Positions 1-8,823 of a stretch of 46,890 nucleotides of DNA are shown piece by piece. The DNA is from Roridomyces roridus. Its lineage: Eukaryota; Basidiomycota; Agaricomycetes; Agaricales; Mycenaceae. Position numbers and translations under genes: made by a program. The first letter of the stretch is position 1, and every line of letters begins with the position of its first letter. The stretch spans positions 1-46,890 of the forward strand of contig JARKIF010000229.1 in NCBI GenBank assembly GCA_029378245.1, given 5' to 3'. The notes under the pieces are model-generated. The model saw only the letters and a program-made list of their open reading frames with translations. It had not been told where the DNA came from and searched no databases.

Positions 1-15
1 ACAACTCAAAGGATT

Positions 16-310
16 GATGTTATATCCATGTCATCCCGACTTCGATCCGAGGCCCTCCGATCCCTCCGGGCCCTCCGATCCCTCTGGGCCCTCCGGTCCC
101 TCCGACCTTCCGGCCTCTTCCATCCAAGATGCATTCGATCACGTCATATTGCACAATCTTACGTTGTTATATCCATGCATGTCCAACTCTCCCGACTCTC
201 CCTTGGACTTTCCGACTCCTCCGGTTCGGATCATTTCCGACTGATCCGGACATTCCGACCTTGATGCATCCGATCTGTTCGTATTGCACAATCCTATAGG
301 GTTTTCACGC
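16..310. repeat. Degenerate direct repeat (~135-147 bp period) with CCCTCCGA-type simple repeats
   Basis: The 13-mer TGTTATATCCATG occurs at 18-30 and again at 165-177, and TATTGCACAATC at 147-158 and 282-293, so a unit of about 135-147 bp is present twice in diverged form. The first unit is filled with CCCTCCGA/CCCTCCGG-like words. Similar words recur at about 618-650, inside the start of the downstream reading frame. This lies just upstream of the Helitron gene and may be part of its 5' end, but I cannot place the terminal TC of the element. Confidence 0.55.
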
Positions 311-436
311 AATGAAGTTCTTCTGAGTGTTTCCCTTATTGTGATTATCTTTATCTTCTTCTCTCTTATTGTTGTAGTATAGAGCTTATTGTCTTTCATA
401 CTTCTGACTCCATTAGGTCGTGTCATACTTACTTAG

Positions 437-445
437 TATAAATAG
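437..445 (+). promoter_or_regulatory. TATA box upstream of the Helitron Rep gene
   Basis: TATAAATAG lies 38 bp before the point where the Rep frame opens and about 270 bp before its first in-frame ATG. A five-codon upstream ORF starts at the ATG at 460. The motif is a good TATA match and its position fits a core promoter, but transcription from here is inferred. Confidence 0.45.
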
Positions 446-482
446 GACATACGATTGTGATGTACGTCAGTAGTTAATTAAC

Positions 483-3400
483 GTGTGTTGCCTCCACAAC
501 TCCTCTGTGCCATCTAGTCTCCGAGTAATCCTCTCTCGGAAGTCAAGTGGTTGGTGCGCTCTCCCTCCGAGTAGCGTTCACCTCATCCGGATCACCTTCG
601 GTCATCATCCCACGGTCCTCCGACCTCCGACCCTCCGACCTCCGACCTCTGGTTCCGGCCCTTTGTCCTACCCTCCGACACGGATATTACAATTGACCTA
701 TGCAGAACAGGTCATGATTGCGCGTGTTAGACACAACCGTTGTGTCATTAGGGTCAATTCAGGAAGGGTTCGTATGCATGCAAATGCAATCATGTTCGCA
801 CAACCTGCATTGAAAGTTTATTTGAAACTGCCTCCCTCTCGAGATGAAATGAACCAGGTTTTGGCTTTCATTTTCACCGGGTCTGCAGCCCCAACCCAGG
901 AAGATTTTGATCGAACACCAATGCTTGTCAGGCGCAACAAGGTTGCTGAGGCTCTCGAATGGCTGAAACTTAACCATGAGGGATACACAGATCTGGAGAT
1001 TTCCCGGGAAAACCTCCTGTCATATTCACACCGTGATATTCCTGTCGTTGTGGACTACAAACGAACTGAAGGCGTTCCCGAGGATTCAATACCTATTGAA
1101 GCTCGCAGCGTGTTTGATACGAATGAAGAGTATGGAACAACAGAGGGTGAATGCACATTTGCAGTGCATGGTTTGACTGGGCATGAATATTCGACAGCAT
1201 CTATGGAGACAATCAAAGCCGTTGCCTTGCAACACTTGGCCAACAAGGGCAGCATGCTTGCTATTGGTAGAAGTGACACTCCTGAGTCAATGTATCGTAA
1301 TGTTGAGGACTATCCTGGCATGTTTCCGTGGTTATTTCCGTATGGGAAAGGCGGAATTGGTCATTCTGCTCATAGGAACATAGTATCAGACTTGACACGC
1401 AAGAAGAATCTTCTGTTGTATCATGATAAACGCTTTCAAAAGGAGGTTTATTTCCCAATGGTGGCTTTCAACCAGGAACAGCTAAAAGGGTCTAGTAATG
1501 GCAGTAGAATCTTTGTTCAACGCTCGAAGTTTCCCAACGCCGCTCGCCGGCTTGAAGTCTTATCCAGAAACCGGGAGGTTGTGGCCCAAATTGTAGACCG
1601 CATGGTAGCTGGTGAGCATGTCAAGCCGGCTAGTGATGTCGAGAAGGAGTGTTTTGAGTTCCTACATGACTTGGATGGAGTTGGAGCACATGTGATGGGG
1701 TCCGTAACTTCTAAAAAGCATCAAAGAAATGAGATCTGGTCTACCACTGCTTTTCTTGGTGCGCCCACTTGGTTTTTGACAATGTCATGGGCTGATAATA
1801 AGCACCCAATTGCTTTATACTATGCGCAGGAGGACACAGTGTATCGCCCGGAAATTCCAACTTCCAAAGAACGCAACTTGCTCATGTCAAAGAATCCTGT
1901 CGCTGCTGCACGTTTTTTTCATTTCATGGTTCAAGTCTTCATAAAGGAAATTCTCTGTTGGCAGTCTGAAGAACCTGGGCTTTACGGGCACACCGCCGGA
2001 TTCTATGGAACTGTGGAACAGCAGGGCAGATTAACATTACATCTTCACAGTCTATTGTGGATTAAGAATGCTGCTACACCTCAAGAAATTCGTGACAGAC
2101 TAATGAGTGATGACTCTATCTTCCGGCAGAGACTCATAGACTACTTGGAATCTGCACATCAGGGTGATTTTATCCGCGGTACTCTTGCTGATGTACAGAA
2201 GCGTGTGAAAGCACGTCCGAATAGCAATATCGCAGAAGATGACGAAGACCCTGGGCTTGAAAATCCAACACTGACTCTGCCTTCTGTCCCGCCTCCCTGG
2301 TGCGATGAGCATCCTGCTGCGGACAGTGAAGATTGTAAGAAGTGCCAGCGGCTTCATTTGTGGTCTGAGATGTATGAGTCAGAAGTTGATGAGATACTGT
2401 TGAGATCGAACGTGCACACATGTCGTGAATCAATTCTTGACAAAGAGGATCAAAAGTCCAAAAAGAACTGGAGGTCTAAAAGCAAGAACTCAAGAAAACA
2501 GCCATACCATGAGCGCCGCGGTTGTCTGTCCAAAACAGGCATATGCAAGGCCCGTTTCCCTCGTGAGGTTGTCGAAAAAACCCACGTTGGCCCAGATGGC
2601 CACCTGAATATCAAAAAGCGGGAACCACAGCTGAACACCTTTTCTCCGGCCTTGACTTATTTTTCTCGCTCCAACACAGATGCTACTAGCTTACTGTCCG
2701 GCACAGCTGTCAAGGCGGTGGTTTCATATGTCTCTGATTACATTTCAAAATTGGGCCTGAAAACTTACCAGGCCTTTGCATCTGTGTTTGATGTTTTTGA
2801 ACGGAACTCAGAGGCAGGTGCAGATGACAGGCCTAATGTCGAAACAGCAAGGACCTTGATGAGGCAGATGATCAATTCAATGTCCACCAAAATGGAAATT
2901 GCCAGCCCGATGGCCTCCTTGTATATTCTCGGAAACCCCGACCATTACTGCAGCCACAAGTACATAAATTTCCCATGGCGCTCATTTGTTACATTTGTGA
3001 AGAATGATTGGAATTCTAACACATCCCAGATAGATCATGGGGATGATGAGATGCCGCCTGCAGAGGATTATATGACCATTCACCATCAGAATGGCAAATA
3101 CATTGCAAGCTCCGTAGTGGATGATTATCGTTTCCGGCCCTCTGTGTATGAGCATGTCAATCTCTATGAATGGGTTCAGTGTTCAGAGAAAAAGGTCCGT
3201 ACAAAAAAGGAACGCCAGGAGTTTGAAGAAGAAATCAAGAGTTATGAGCAACTCCTGGCAAATTTTGAAAATTCTGATCATTTGGAGCAAGAATATACAG
3301 ACAGTGATTTCGATGGTGAACAAGACTCAGGAGAGGAACTGAATGATGATAAAAATGACTCAGATTATAGTGACTGGAGCTCCAATGATGAGGATGAAGT

Positions 3401-3938
3401 CATTGTGGCAAAGGAGATGCATAAATCTAAAGGCTCCCACACTCGAAGAGCTTTTTTGCTTCAGCACACAGCAGCATACAAGACACATTCGGTTCATTGT
3501 GACTTCCGGAAATTAGGGACAGTGATACCAAATTTTATTGGTGGTGCGATCCCTCGCGCAGACAAGGGGGATCGGGAATATTATTGTATGTCAATCATGA
3601 CTCTGTTCAAGCCTTGGCGCAATCCGGGGGAGCTGAAGGACCAGAGCTCCACCTGGGACCAAACATTCCATGAGCATACATTCTCGGAGCGCCAGCAGGA
3701 GTTGATCCGAAACTTCAATATACGATATGAGTGCAATGATGCCCGGGACGATCACTATGCCATAATGAGGAAGAAACTGGCAGAGCAGGGTGAGTTTACC
3801 AGGCATTCAACCCTTGCACAGGATGATGAATTCATCAATGATCCTGAAACTGGTGTGTCTTGGGACGACATGGATGATGACAATGACATTACTTACAATT
3901 GGAACCAAAACGGCAGCCCTGTACAAAGCCAGGAATGA
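483..3938 (+). CDS. Helitron Rep-helicase protein, N-terminal (Rep/HUH) part
   Basis: This is the replication-initiator half of a Helitron transposase, the part that nicks and joins single strands during rolling-circle transposition. The frame is open from 483 (GTG); the first in-frame ATG is at 714. The region after it (about residues 78-260 of the open frame) resembles the domain that often precedes Helitron_like_N in fungal elements. Next comes the Helitron_like_N block (FPWLFPYG near 1325, then TWFLTMSWAD). The HUH-type motif LHLHSLLW lies at about 2036-2060. The tyrosine motif YVSDYISK lies near 2727-2750, with two tyrosines in the usual spacing. A long acidic stretch follows at 3300-3400. 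The frame ends at 3936-3938, but the protein clearly continues in the next frame at about 3900-3940, so one frameshift or an unrecognised intron separates this piece from the next. Fungal Helitron proteins are often longer at the N-terminus, so this one may be 5'-truncated. Confidence 0.85.
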   Translation: MCCLHNSSVPSSLRVILSRKSSGWCALPPSSVHLIRITFGHHPTVLRPPTLRPPTSGSGPLSYPPTRILQLTYAEQVMIARVRHNRCVIRVNSGRVRMHANAIMFAQPALKVYLKLPPSRDEMNQVLAFIFTGSAAPTQEDFDRTPMLVRRNKVAEALEWLKLNHEGYTDLEISRENLLSYSHRDIPVVVDYKRTEGVPEDSIPIEARSVFDTNEEYGTTEGECTFAVHGLTGHEYSTASMETIKAVALQHLANKGSMLAIGRSDTPESMYRNVEDYPGMFPWLFPYGKGGIGHSAHRNIVSDLTRKKNLLLYHDKRFQKEVYFPMVAFNQEQLKGSSNGSRIFVQRSKFPNAARRLEVLSRNREVVAQIVDRMVAGEHVKPASDVEKECFEFLHDLDGVGAHVMGSVTSKKHQRNEIWSTTAFLGAPTWFLTMSWADNKHPIALYYAQEDTVYRPEIPTSKERNLLMSKNPVAAARFFHFMVQVFIKEILCWQSEEPGLYGHTAGFYGTVEQQGRLTLHLHSLLWIKNAATPQEIRDRLMSDDSIFRQRLIDYLESAHQGDFIRGTLADVQKRVKARPNSNIAEDDEDPGLENPTLTLPSVPPPWCDEHPAADSEDCKKCQRLHLWSEMYESEVDEILLRSNVHTCRESILDKEDQKSKKNWRSKSKNSRKQPYHERRGCLSKTGICKARFPREVVEKTHVGPDGHLNIKKREPQLNTFSPALTYFSRSNTDATSLLSGTAVKAVVSYVSDYISKLGLKTYQAFASVFDVFERNSEAGADDRPNVETARTLMRQMINSMSTKMEIASPMASLYILGNPDHYCSHKYINFPWRSFVTFVKNDWNSNTSQIDHGDDEMPPAEDYMTIHHQNGKYIASSVVDDYRFRPSVYEHVNLYEWVQCSEKKVRTKKERQEFEEEIKSYEQLLANFENSDHLEQEYTDSDFDGEQDSGEELNDDKNDSDYSDWSSNDEDEVIVAKEMHKSKGSHTRRAFLLQHTAAYKTHSVHCDFRKLGTVIPNFIGGAIPRADKGDREYYCMSIMTLFKPWRNPGELKDQSSTWDQTFHEHTFSERQQELIRNFNIRYECNDARDDHYAIMRKKLAEQGEFTRHSTLAQDDEFINDPETGVSWDDMDDDNDITYNWNQNGSPVQSQE

Positions 3939-4274
3939 GATACGGGATGTGTTGCAAGGTGCAAAATGGCTGAATATTCCCACAGATGGCTTAGCAACAA
4001 TGGATACTGAAAGGTTCAACGCACCTTATAAGACTAAGCACACCTGGTCAGAAATACTGAAATCACAACTCAGATTGCTCACGGCAAACAAAATGGCTGA
4101 TATGCGGGCATCACAGTATGATCAGAAATTTGGCCACACAACAGACACGGTGAAGGTTGTCTCATATGACTACATGCACCCTAGGTCGGCCTTGAGTCTT
4201 GACTTGAGCCTTCAGTTAATGGATCAGATTTGCGTCCGGTCGACATTGCGATTGAATGCAGAGCAGGAGCGTGC
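3900..4274 (+). pseudogene. Helitron protein, linker between Rep and helicase (shifted frame)
   Basis: The frame one base away from the Rep frame stays open from 3790 to 4314. From about 3925 it reads as the conserved stretch that leads to the helicase (DVLQGAKW, then DYMHPRSALS, then LNAEQERA). Coding homology stops at 4274, where the gypsy LTR begins; the last residues of the open frame come from the LTR. Without one GTGC copy and the LTR element, codons on the left join in frame to the helicase at 12012. The frame change near 3900-3940 is not at an obvious splice pair, so a small indel is the simplest explanation. Whether the Helitron was still functional before the gypsy insertion is unknown. 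Confidence 0.75.
4271..4274. other. Target-site duplication (GTGC), left copy
   Basis: GTGC lies directly before the LTR start (TGTCG). The same four bases follow the other LTR at 12008-12011. Removing one copy plus the element restores a continuous helicase reading frame, which independently supports four bases rather than the five common for many Ty3/gypsy elements. Confidence 0.9.
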
Positions 4275-4938
4275 TGTCGATCTCAACGACCGTCTAGCTG
4301 CGTGCGCGAGCTAAAACAACAAGTGTGAGGCAGTAGGCGGTTGCGAGAGAAAATGTGCAAGTGTTTCACCACGTCCGGCGCCGAACCAGGCAAAATGCAG
4401 CGCTGGCAGGAGGGATAAGACGAATGGGACGGTGACGGAAGCGAAGGCGTGGGCGTATACGTGGACGGAGGCGTAGGTCGAGATCGGAGGCGACGAAGAC
4501 GAAAAACTTAGAGCTGATACGAGGGGGAGAACAAGTCTGTGTTGAAAACCTACACAAAAACAGTCTTTTATACATGGTAGAGTAAAGGGTGAGTGTAGAT
4601 AAATCCGAAGCAATGTACAACTTAGCAAAGATGAAAAGCAACCAGGGAAGAGAGTACAACGGAAAATCGAGGGATGGTGCACGGTGGGACGCCCGATGAG
4701 TGCGTAAGTGCAACCAAAAAGGTAGAATTAGTGGAATAAAACCAAAGAGAGGCAAGGTGTCCGAGGAGTAAGGAGGAGGGGGAGATTGTCGTAGTCGATG
4801 AGCGCAGGGCTGGAGGTGTAGGATCGCGGCGACATGGTGGTCGTGAAGCAAGAGACAACTGCAGCCGTACTGATTGATTTGCACTGTATGCCGGCAGTTT
4901 GAACATGCTCCGTGTCGAGCGCGTTGGCGTGCGCGACA
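4275..4938 (-). repeat. 3' LTR of gypsy element 1
   Basis: This 664-bp LTR starts TGTCG and ends CGACA (5-bp terminal inverted repeat). It matches the copy at 11344-12007 except for two substitutions. Read on the - strand it carries TATAAAAG (complement of 4565-4572), a likely core promoter of the element, matched by the same motif at 11634-11641 in the 5' LTR. It is the 3' LTR because gag-pol runs leftwards. Confidence 0.95.
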
Positions 4939-5163
4939 TCTCCTCCCAACTGAAAATGTGACCGTCCCCGGTCACTTGCCGAGGGGAAATGGAAAATAAG
5001 GAAAAATAAAGGCTCAGAACAACTTCATAGCCTTCGCTCAACCGAAGTCGAACGGCGCAAGCGACGGCGAGAAGCACGAAGTATGCGACGGGGGGTGTGG
5101 AAAGAATTGGGTGCACAAAGTGTATCCTCCCAACTGAGAAGTGAACAGTGGGGGCACGGCACA
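4939..5163 (-). promoter_or_regulatory. Polypurine tract and 3' untranslated region of gypsy element 1
   Basis: On the - strand GTTGGGAGGAGA abuts the 3' LTR (4939-4950), the expected place for the plus-strand primer. The 13-mer TCCTCCCAACTGA (+ strand, 4941-4953) recurs at 5125-5137 with similar following bases, so a second polypurine-like copy sits 184 bp upstream in the element. A perfect 7-bp hairpin, GTGACCG/CGGTCAC with a 4-base loop, lies at 4958-4975. No gene is seen in this stretch. Confidence 0.75.
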
Positions 5164-8100
5164 TTAGTCGGATGCAGGAAGTTCCACATCGACATCAAGG
5201 TCGTCCGGGTCCGAAAGGGTAGATTGTTCGAGTTGCCGAAGTCGTTCCGTTGATATGTCCAAAAATTCGTTGAGGGCTGGGATCGGGATCGAAGTGCGCG
5301 CGAAGTACGGAATGACACGGAAGGCGGCGATAGGGCGATGGAATACTGATCCGTCTAGTTCGCATAAAATGTATGCTCCACCACAATTGCGGGATATGAC
5401 GATGAGCGGGCCGAGGTACCGTTTGCGCATCTTTCTGCTGAGTGATTTCTCGATGGCCGTGTTGCGCATGAGAACCAAATCACCGCGTTTGAAGTCGTAA
5501 TCGCGGATAGTGGCAGCGTGGTCGATTTCGAAGCGAGCGGCATGGCGTAAATGTGCCTCGTAGACTGTGGAGTGAAGTGTGGCCAGCTGATCACGGCGTT
5601 TCTGTAGGGCAATAGCGCGGGTGGCAATAAGATCTGTGGTCAAAAGGACAGAGTCCGGAGGCGGGAGCAGATATGTGGCTTCGGATATATCGAGCGGAAG
5701 GAGCGGATGGGTGCCTGTCGCGGCGAAGTAAGGGGAGCAACCCATGCGCTTGCGTACGGTGACTCGATCTGCCCAAAAGACAGAGTACGTGCCGGTATGC
5801 CATTTGCTCTGATCACCGTCGACTGCCTTGAAAAGGGCTTCTCGAACATCAAAGTGGGGACGTTCAATAAGACCATTTGCGCGAGAATTGTAGCCGGAGA
5901 TGTGAATGTGATGGATGTGATATTTATGCGCCAGGTACTCAAGGGCCTTGATGAAGGGAGTACCGTTGTCGGTAACGATCTCGCAAAGTGTGCCCCAACG
6001 GCAGATGATATCCTGGAAAATCCAATCTCCGATGGCCTGTGCAGTTTCTCGACGTAGCATGCGGAACTCTGCATATGCACTGAGAGAGCAGCAGCCGTGG
6101 ACAATATATTTGAATCCCCCACTTGGCGGCATGTGCATCGTGTCAATATAGACCTTGGCGAACAGCGGCGCGGGGGTGGCAACGGTGGGTGGAATTAAAA
6201 CTTGGCGTGTCTGTCGAATTTGGCAAAGATGACAGGTTTTAATAAACCAGGTGATGTCATCGGCCATGTGCGGCCACCAGAAGCGTTCGGAGATGAGTGC
6301 GCGAGTTGCATAGAAGCCTTTGTGTCCAACATCATCGTGTGCCGAGCGGAGAATGAATAATCGACGCTGAGGCGGAGTGACGAGTTTATGCTGAGACTGT
6401 GGGTCTTTCCGCCAAAGCTGTCCATCGGCAACATAAAACTCAAGGCAATAGCGCACGAATTTCTCGTAATCGTGATCCGAAATGTCGCGGGGGCGTTCCA
6501 AGGTATCGTGCCAAAGTCGAACGACAACCACACGGGCATCAGCACGCCGTGCAGAATCGGAACGGGGGACAAGGTCGTAGTCAAGGGAAGGTGGCGCATC
6601 TTGACCATCAGGTGCAATTTCTGCAGCCAGTGTCGCAACAAAATGCTGTCGGCGAGGAACATACGGCGTGTCGTTGATCATATGCAGGAAGCCGTGTACT
6701 TGATCAATCCAATCATCAAAATCATCCTCGGGTTCTGGCTGGTCTCCAGGCTGCGGCGGACGACGCGAGAGTCCATCTGGACCGTGTGAAACACCGGGGA
6801 CGTGGACGAGAGTGAAGTGGAAAGTGAGGATGGCGAGAATCCACCGATTGATGCTGGCACTTGGTGCAAGATCAGGGTTAGCGAGCATACCCTTGATGTA
6901 GCGCGCATCAACTTCGATGACAAGATTGCGGAGACCGATGAGGTAAACCTTCCAGGCGCGGAGAGTACGGAATAAACCGTATAGCTCGAGTTTGGCTTGC
7001 GAGAAGCGAGCCTCACGGTCATTGAGCGTGATGGAACCGAAGCGCGCATAATATCGACGGGAGAGGTTGTCCGGATCGCACTGAGCGAGGAGGCTGCCAA
7101 TGGCGAGTGATGAAGTGTCGACAGCCAGTATGACGGGAGCACTGGACCAATAATTAAGCGGTCGGAGGGCGGGGGAATGAAGGAGTGCATATTTCAAATC
7201 CTCCTGGGCAGCAATCTGCTCGGGTCCAAAGGTGAACGGCATATCTTTGCGCGTGAGCATGATGAGGTAGTGTGCGCGGTGGGAGAAATTCCGGATAAAA
7301 ATACGAACGACACCAATGGTGCCGAGGAATGCGCGTACTTCGGAGAGGTCACGACAGGGACCCCAATTGACAATCTTGTCAACACGCTTCTCGTCGGGGA
7401 TGCGACCGGCAGGGGTGCAGACATGTCCAACCACAGTGATCCTCTCTGCGCAAAGGACGAGCTTGTGGCCAGAAAAGGTTCCGCCGGAATATTTCATGCG
7501 TTGTACGACGCGGATTAAATTGTTGAAATGTTCCCAAATGAATCGTCGAATGCCGGGGTTCTCGGGAATGGTCTCGTATGAGCCATCGGCGAGCTGATAA
7601 GCCGAAGCGGGGCCGCGGAAGGGGACGTCGTCAATATATGGCCAGGTAAACTCGGGGATCTCGGGCTGGAGGATGTGCGTCACGTCGTCGTGAAATATGG
7701 GGACCGAATTTGTCCAACCCATCGGAAGGGTGACAAGTCGGAGAGCGCCGTAAGGTGTCTGGAACGTGGTAAAATCCCGAGATGCAGGAGCAAGTAGACG
7801 TTCATCATAGCCAACGTAAAGATCAAGCATGGCACTGCATGCACGACCAGCGAAATGTTCCGCTAGCTGCTCGGTGAAGGGTGTAACACCAGAGTGCTGG
7901 ATGGTGACGGCGTTAAGTGGCTCGAGGGCGTGGACTATTCGTAGACTGGTTCCGTCCTTCTTGACAACGCAAAACCACCGGGAGCGGTAGGACGAGTTTG
8001 ACGGCTCGTAGACGCCAGCGTCAATCTTCGTGCGAATGATCTTGCACACCTGGTCATAAATGCCAGGCGGAATGGGAATGTTCCGTTGAACCCAGGGCGT

Positions 8101-8823
8101 GTGCGGCATGACGGGGATATTGACGGGAGGAAAGAAGTCGGTGCGGAAGCTGCCGCGCTCCGAGTCTTCCCAGGCGAAGGCCTCATTCTGCAAACACATA
8201 AAGTGGTGCATCAGATCGCGCTCGGCAGGCCACAGAAAATCGCCGGAATGAGCAAGGTCGATCGCATCACGGCGTTCAGCCGTATAGCGACCGGTGGGAA
8301 TGAACGGTGGCGGGTTTGGATCAAGTTTCGGCATGTCGGCGAGTGGATCACCGAGGATGTGACGTTCAATACGGAAGTCATCGGGGACGGAGCCGAGAAC
8401 CGGTCGGATCTTTTGTGCGACGGGTTTGTATTTCTTCTTGGCATAAACTTGGGCCAAGGGAGGAAGCGCGGAGGGGGTATTATTATTTTTAGACCCGCGA
8501 GTTGAATCGCGGGGCATCGGGGACATCGGTTGAGCGACGGGAGAGGAACGGGTCGGAGAGTGAGAGGAAACAGAATATATTGGGATAAAATGATCACCAC
8601 GAGTTGAATCGTGGGACTCGGGGAATGTCGGTTGAACAACTGTATGTGCAAAAACCACCGTATCTGCATCGCGGCCTAGATTAGTGCAGGCCGAGAGATA
8701 GGTGTGCTGTATGTGGGAGAGGGTGTCCGATTCGAGTGCCGAAGTTGATTCAATGATAAATTTACCGGGAATGTCGGGGTGTGGCGCAATAATTAGGGCA
8801 AGCTCTTGTTGATCAGGGATCAA
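5164..8823 (-). CDS. Pol polyprotein of gypsy element 1 (RT, RNase H, integrase)
   Basis: The open frame is 1,219 codons and encodes the copying and integration enzymes. Reverse transcriptase: VVKKDG, then the metal-binding YIDDV near residues 394-398. RNase H: AVDTSS near 567. Integrase: an HHCC zinc finger (HDDVGHKG near 830, CHLCQ near 864), then catalytic D in YIDTMH (about 890), D in VTDNGTPF (about 950) and E in NGLIERP (about 985). A GPY/F-like KRYLGPLIV segment lies near the C-terminus. The frame has no early ATG: it opens at TTG (8823-8821), overlapping the gag stop, in the -1 frame relative to gag. Expression by -1 frameshifting at 8838-8844 is therefore likely, with residues before TTG supplied from the same open frame. 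Confidence 0.93.
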   Translation of the reverse strand: MIPDQQELALIIAPHPDIPGKFIIESTSALESDTLSHIQHTYLSACTNLGRDADTVVFAHTVVQPTFPESHDSTRGDHFIPIYSVSSHSPTRSSPVAQPMSPMPRDSTRGSKNNNTPSALPPLAQVYAKKKYKPVAQKIRPVLGSVPDDFRIERHILGDPLADMPKLDPNPPPFIPTGRYTAERRDAIDLAHSGDFLWPAERDLMHHFMCLQNEAFAWEDSERGSFRTDFFPPVNIPVMPHTPWVQRNIPIPPGIYDQVCKIIRTKIDAGVYEPSNSSYRSRWFCVVKKDGTSLRIVHALEPLNAVTIQHSGVTPFTEQLAEHFAGRACSAMLDLYVGYDERLLAPASRDFTTFQTPYGALRLVTLPMGWTNSVPIFHDDVTHILQPEIPEFTWPYIDDVPFRGPASAYQLADGSYETIPENPGIRRFIWEHFNNLIRVVQRMKYSGGTFSGHKLVLCAERITVVGHVCTPAGRIPDEKRVDKIVNWGPCRDLSEVRAFLGTIGVVRIFIRNFSHRAHYLIMLTRKDMPFTFGPEQIAAQEDLKYALLHSPALRPLNYWSSAPVILAVDTSSLAIGSLLAQCDPDNLSRRYYARFGSITLNDREARFSQAKLELYGLFRTLRAWKVYLIGLRNLVIEVDARYIKGMLANPDLAPSASINRWILAILTFHFTLVHVPGVSHGPDGLSRRPPQPGDQPEPEDDFDDWIDQVHGFLHMINDTPYVPRRQHFVATLAAEIAPDGQDAPPSLDYDLVPRSDSARRADARVVVVRLWHDTLERPRDISDHDYEKFVRYCLEFYVADGQLWRKDPQSQHKLVTPPQRRLFILRSAHDDVGHKGFYATRALISERFWWPHMADDITWFIKTCHLCQIRQTRQVLIPPTVATPAPLFAKVYIDTMHMPPSGGFKYIVHGCCSLSAYAEFRMLRRETAQAIGDWIFQDIICRWGTLCEIVTDNGTPFIKALEYLAHKYHIHHIHISGYNSRANGLIERPHFDVREALFKAVDGDQSKWHTGTYSVFWADRVTVRKRMGCSPYFAATGTHPLLPLDISEATYLLPPPDSVLLTTDLIATRAIALQKRRDQLATLHSTVYEAHLRHAARFEIDHAATIRDYDFKRGDLVLMRNTAIEKSLSRKMRKRYLGPLIVISRNCGGAYILCELDGSVFHRPIAAFRVIPYFARTSIPIPALNEFLDISTERLRQLEQSTLSDPDDLDVDVELPASD

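Noticed and set aside
4311..5164. Several - strand frames within the LTR (also in the second LTR)
   Set aside because: They lie wholly in the LTR or 3' untranslated region, are Ser/Pro/Leu-rich low-complexity translations and have no family resemblance.
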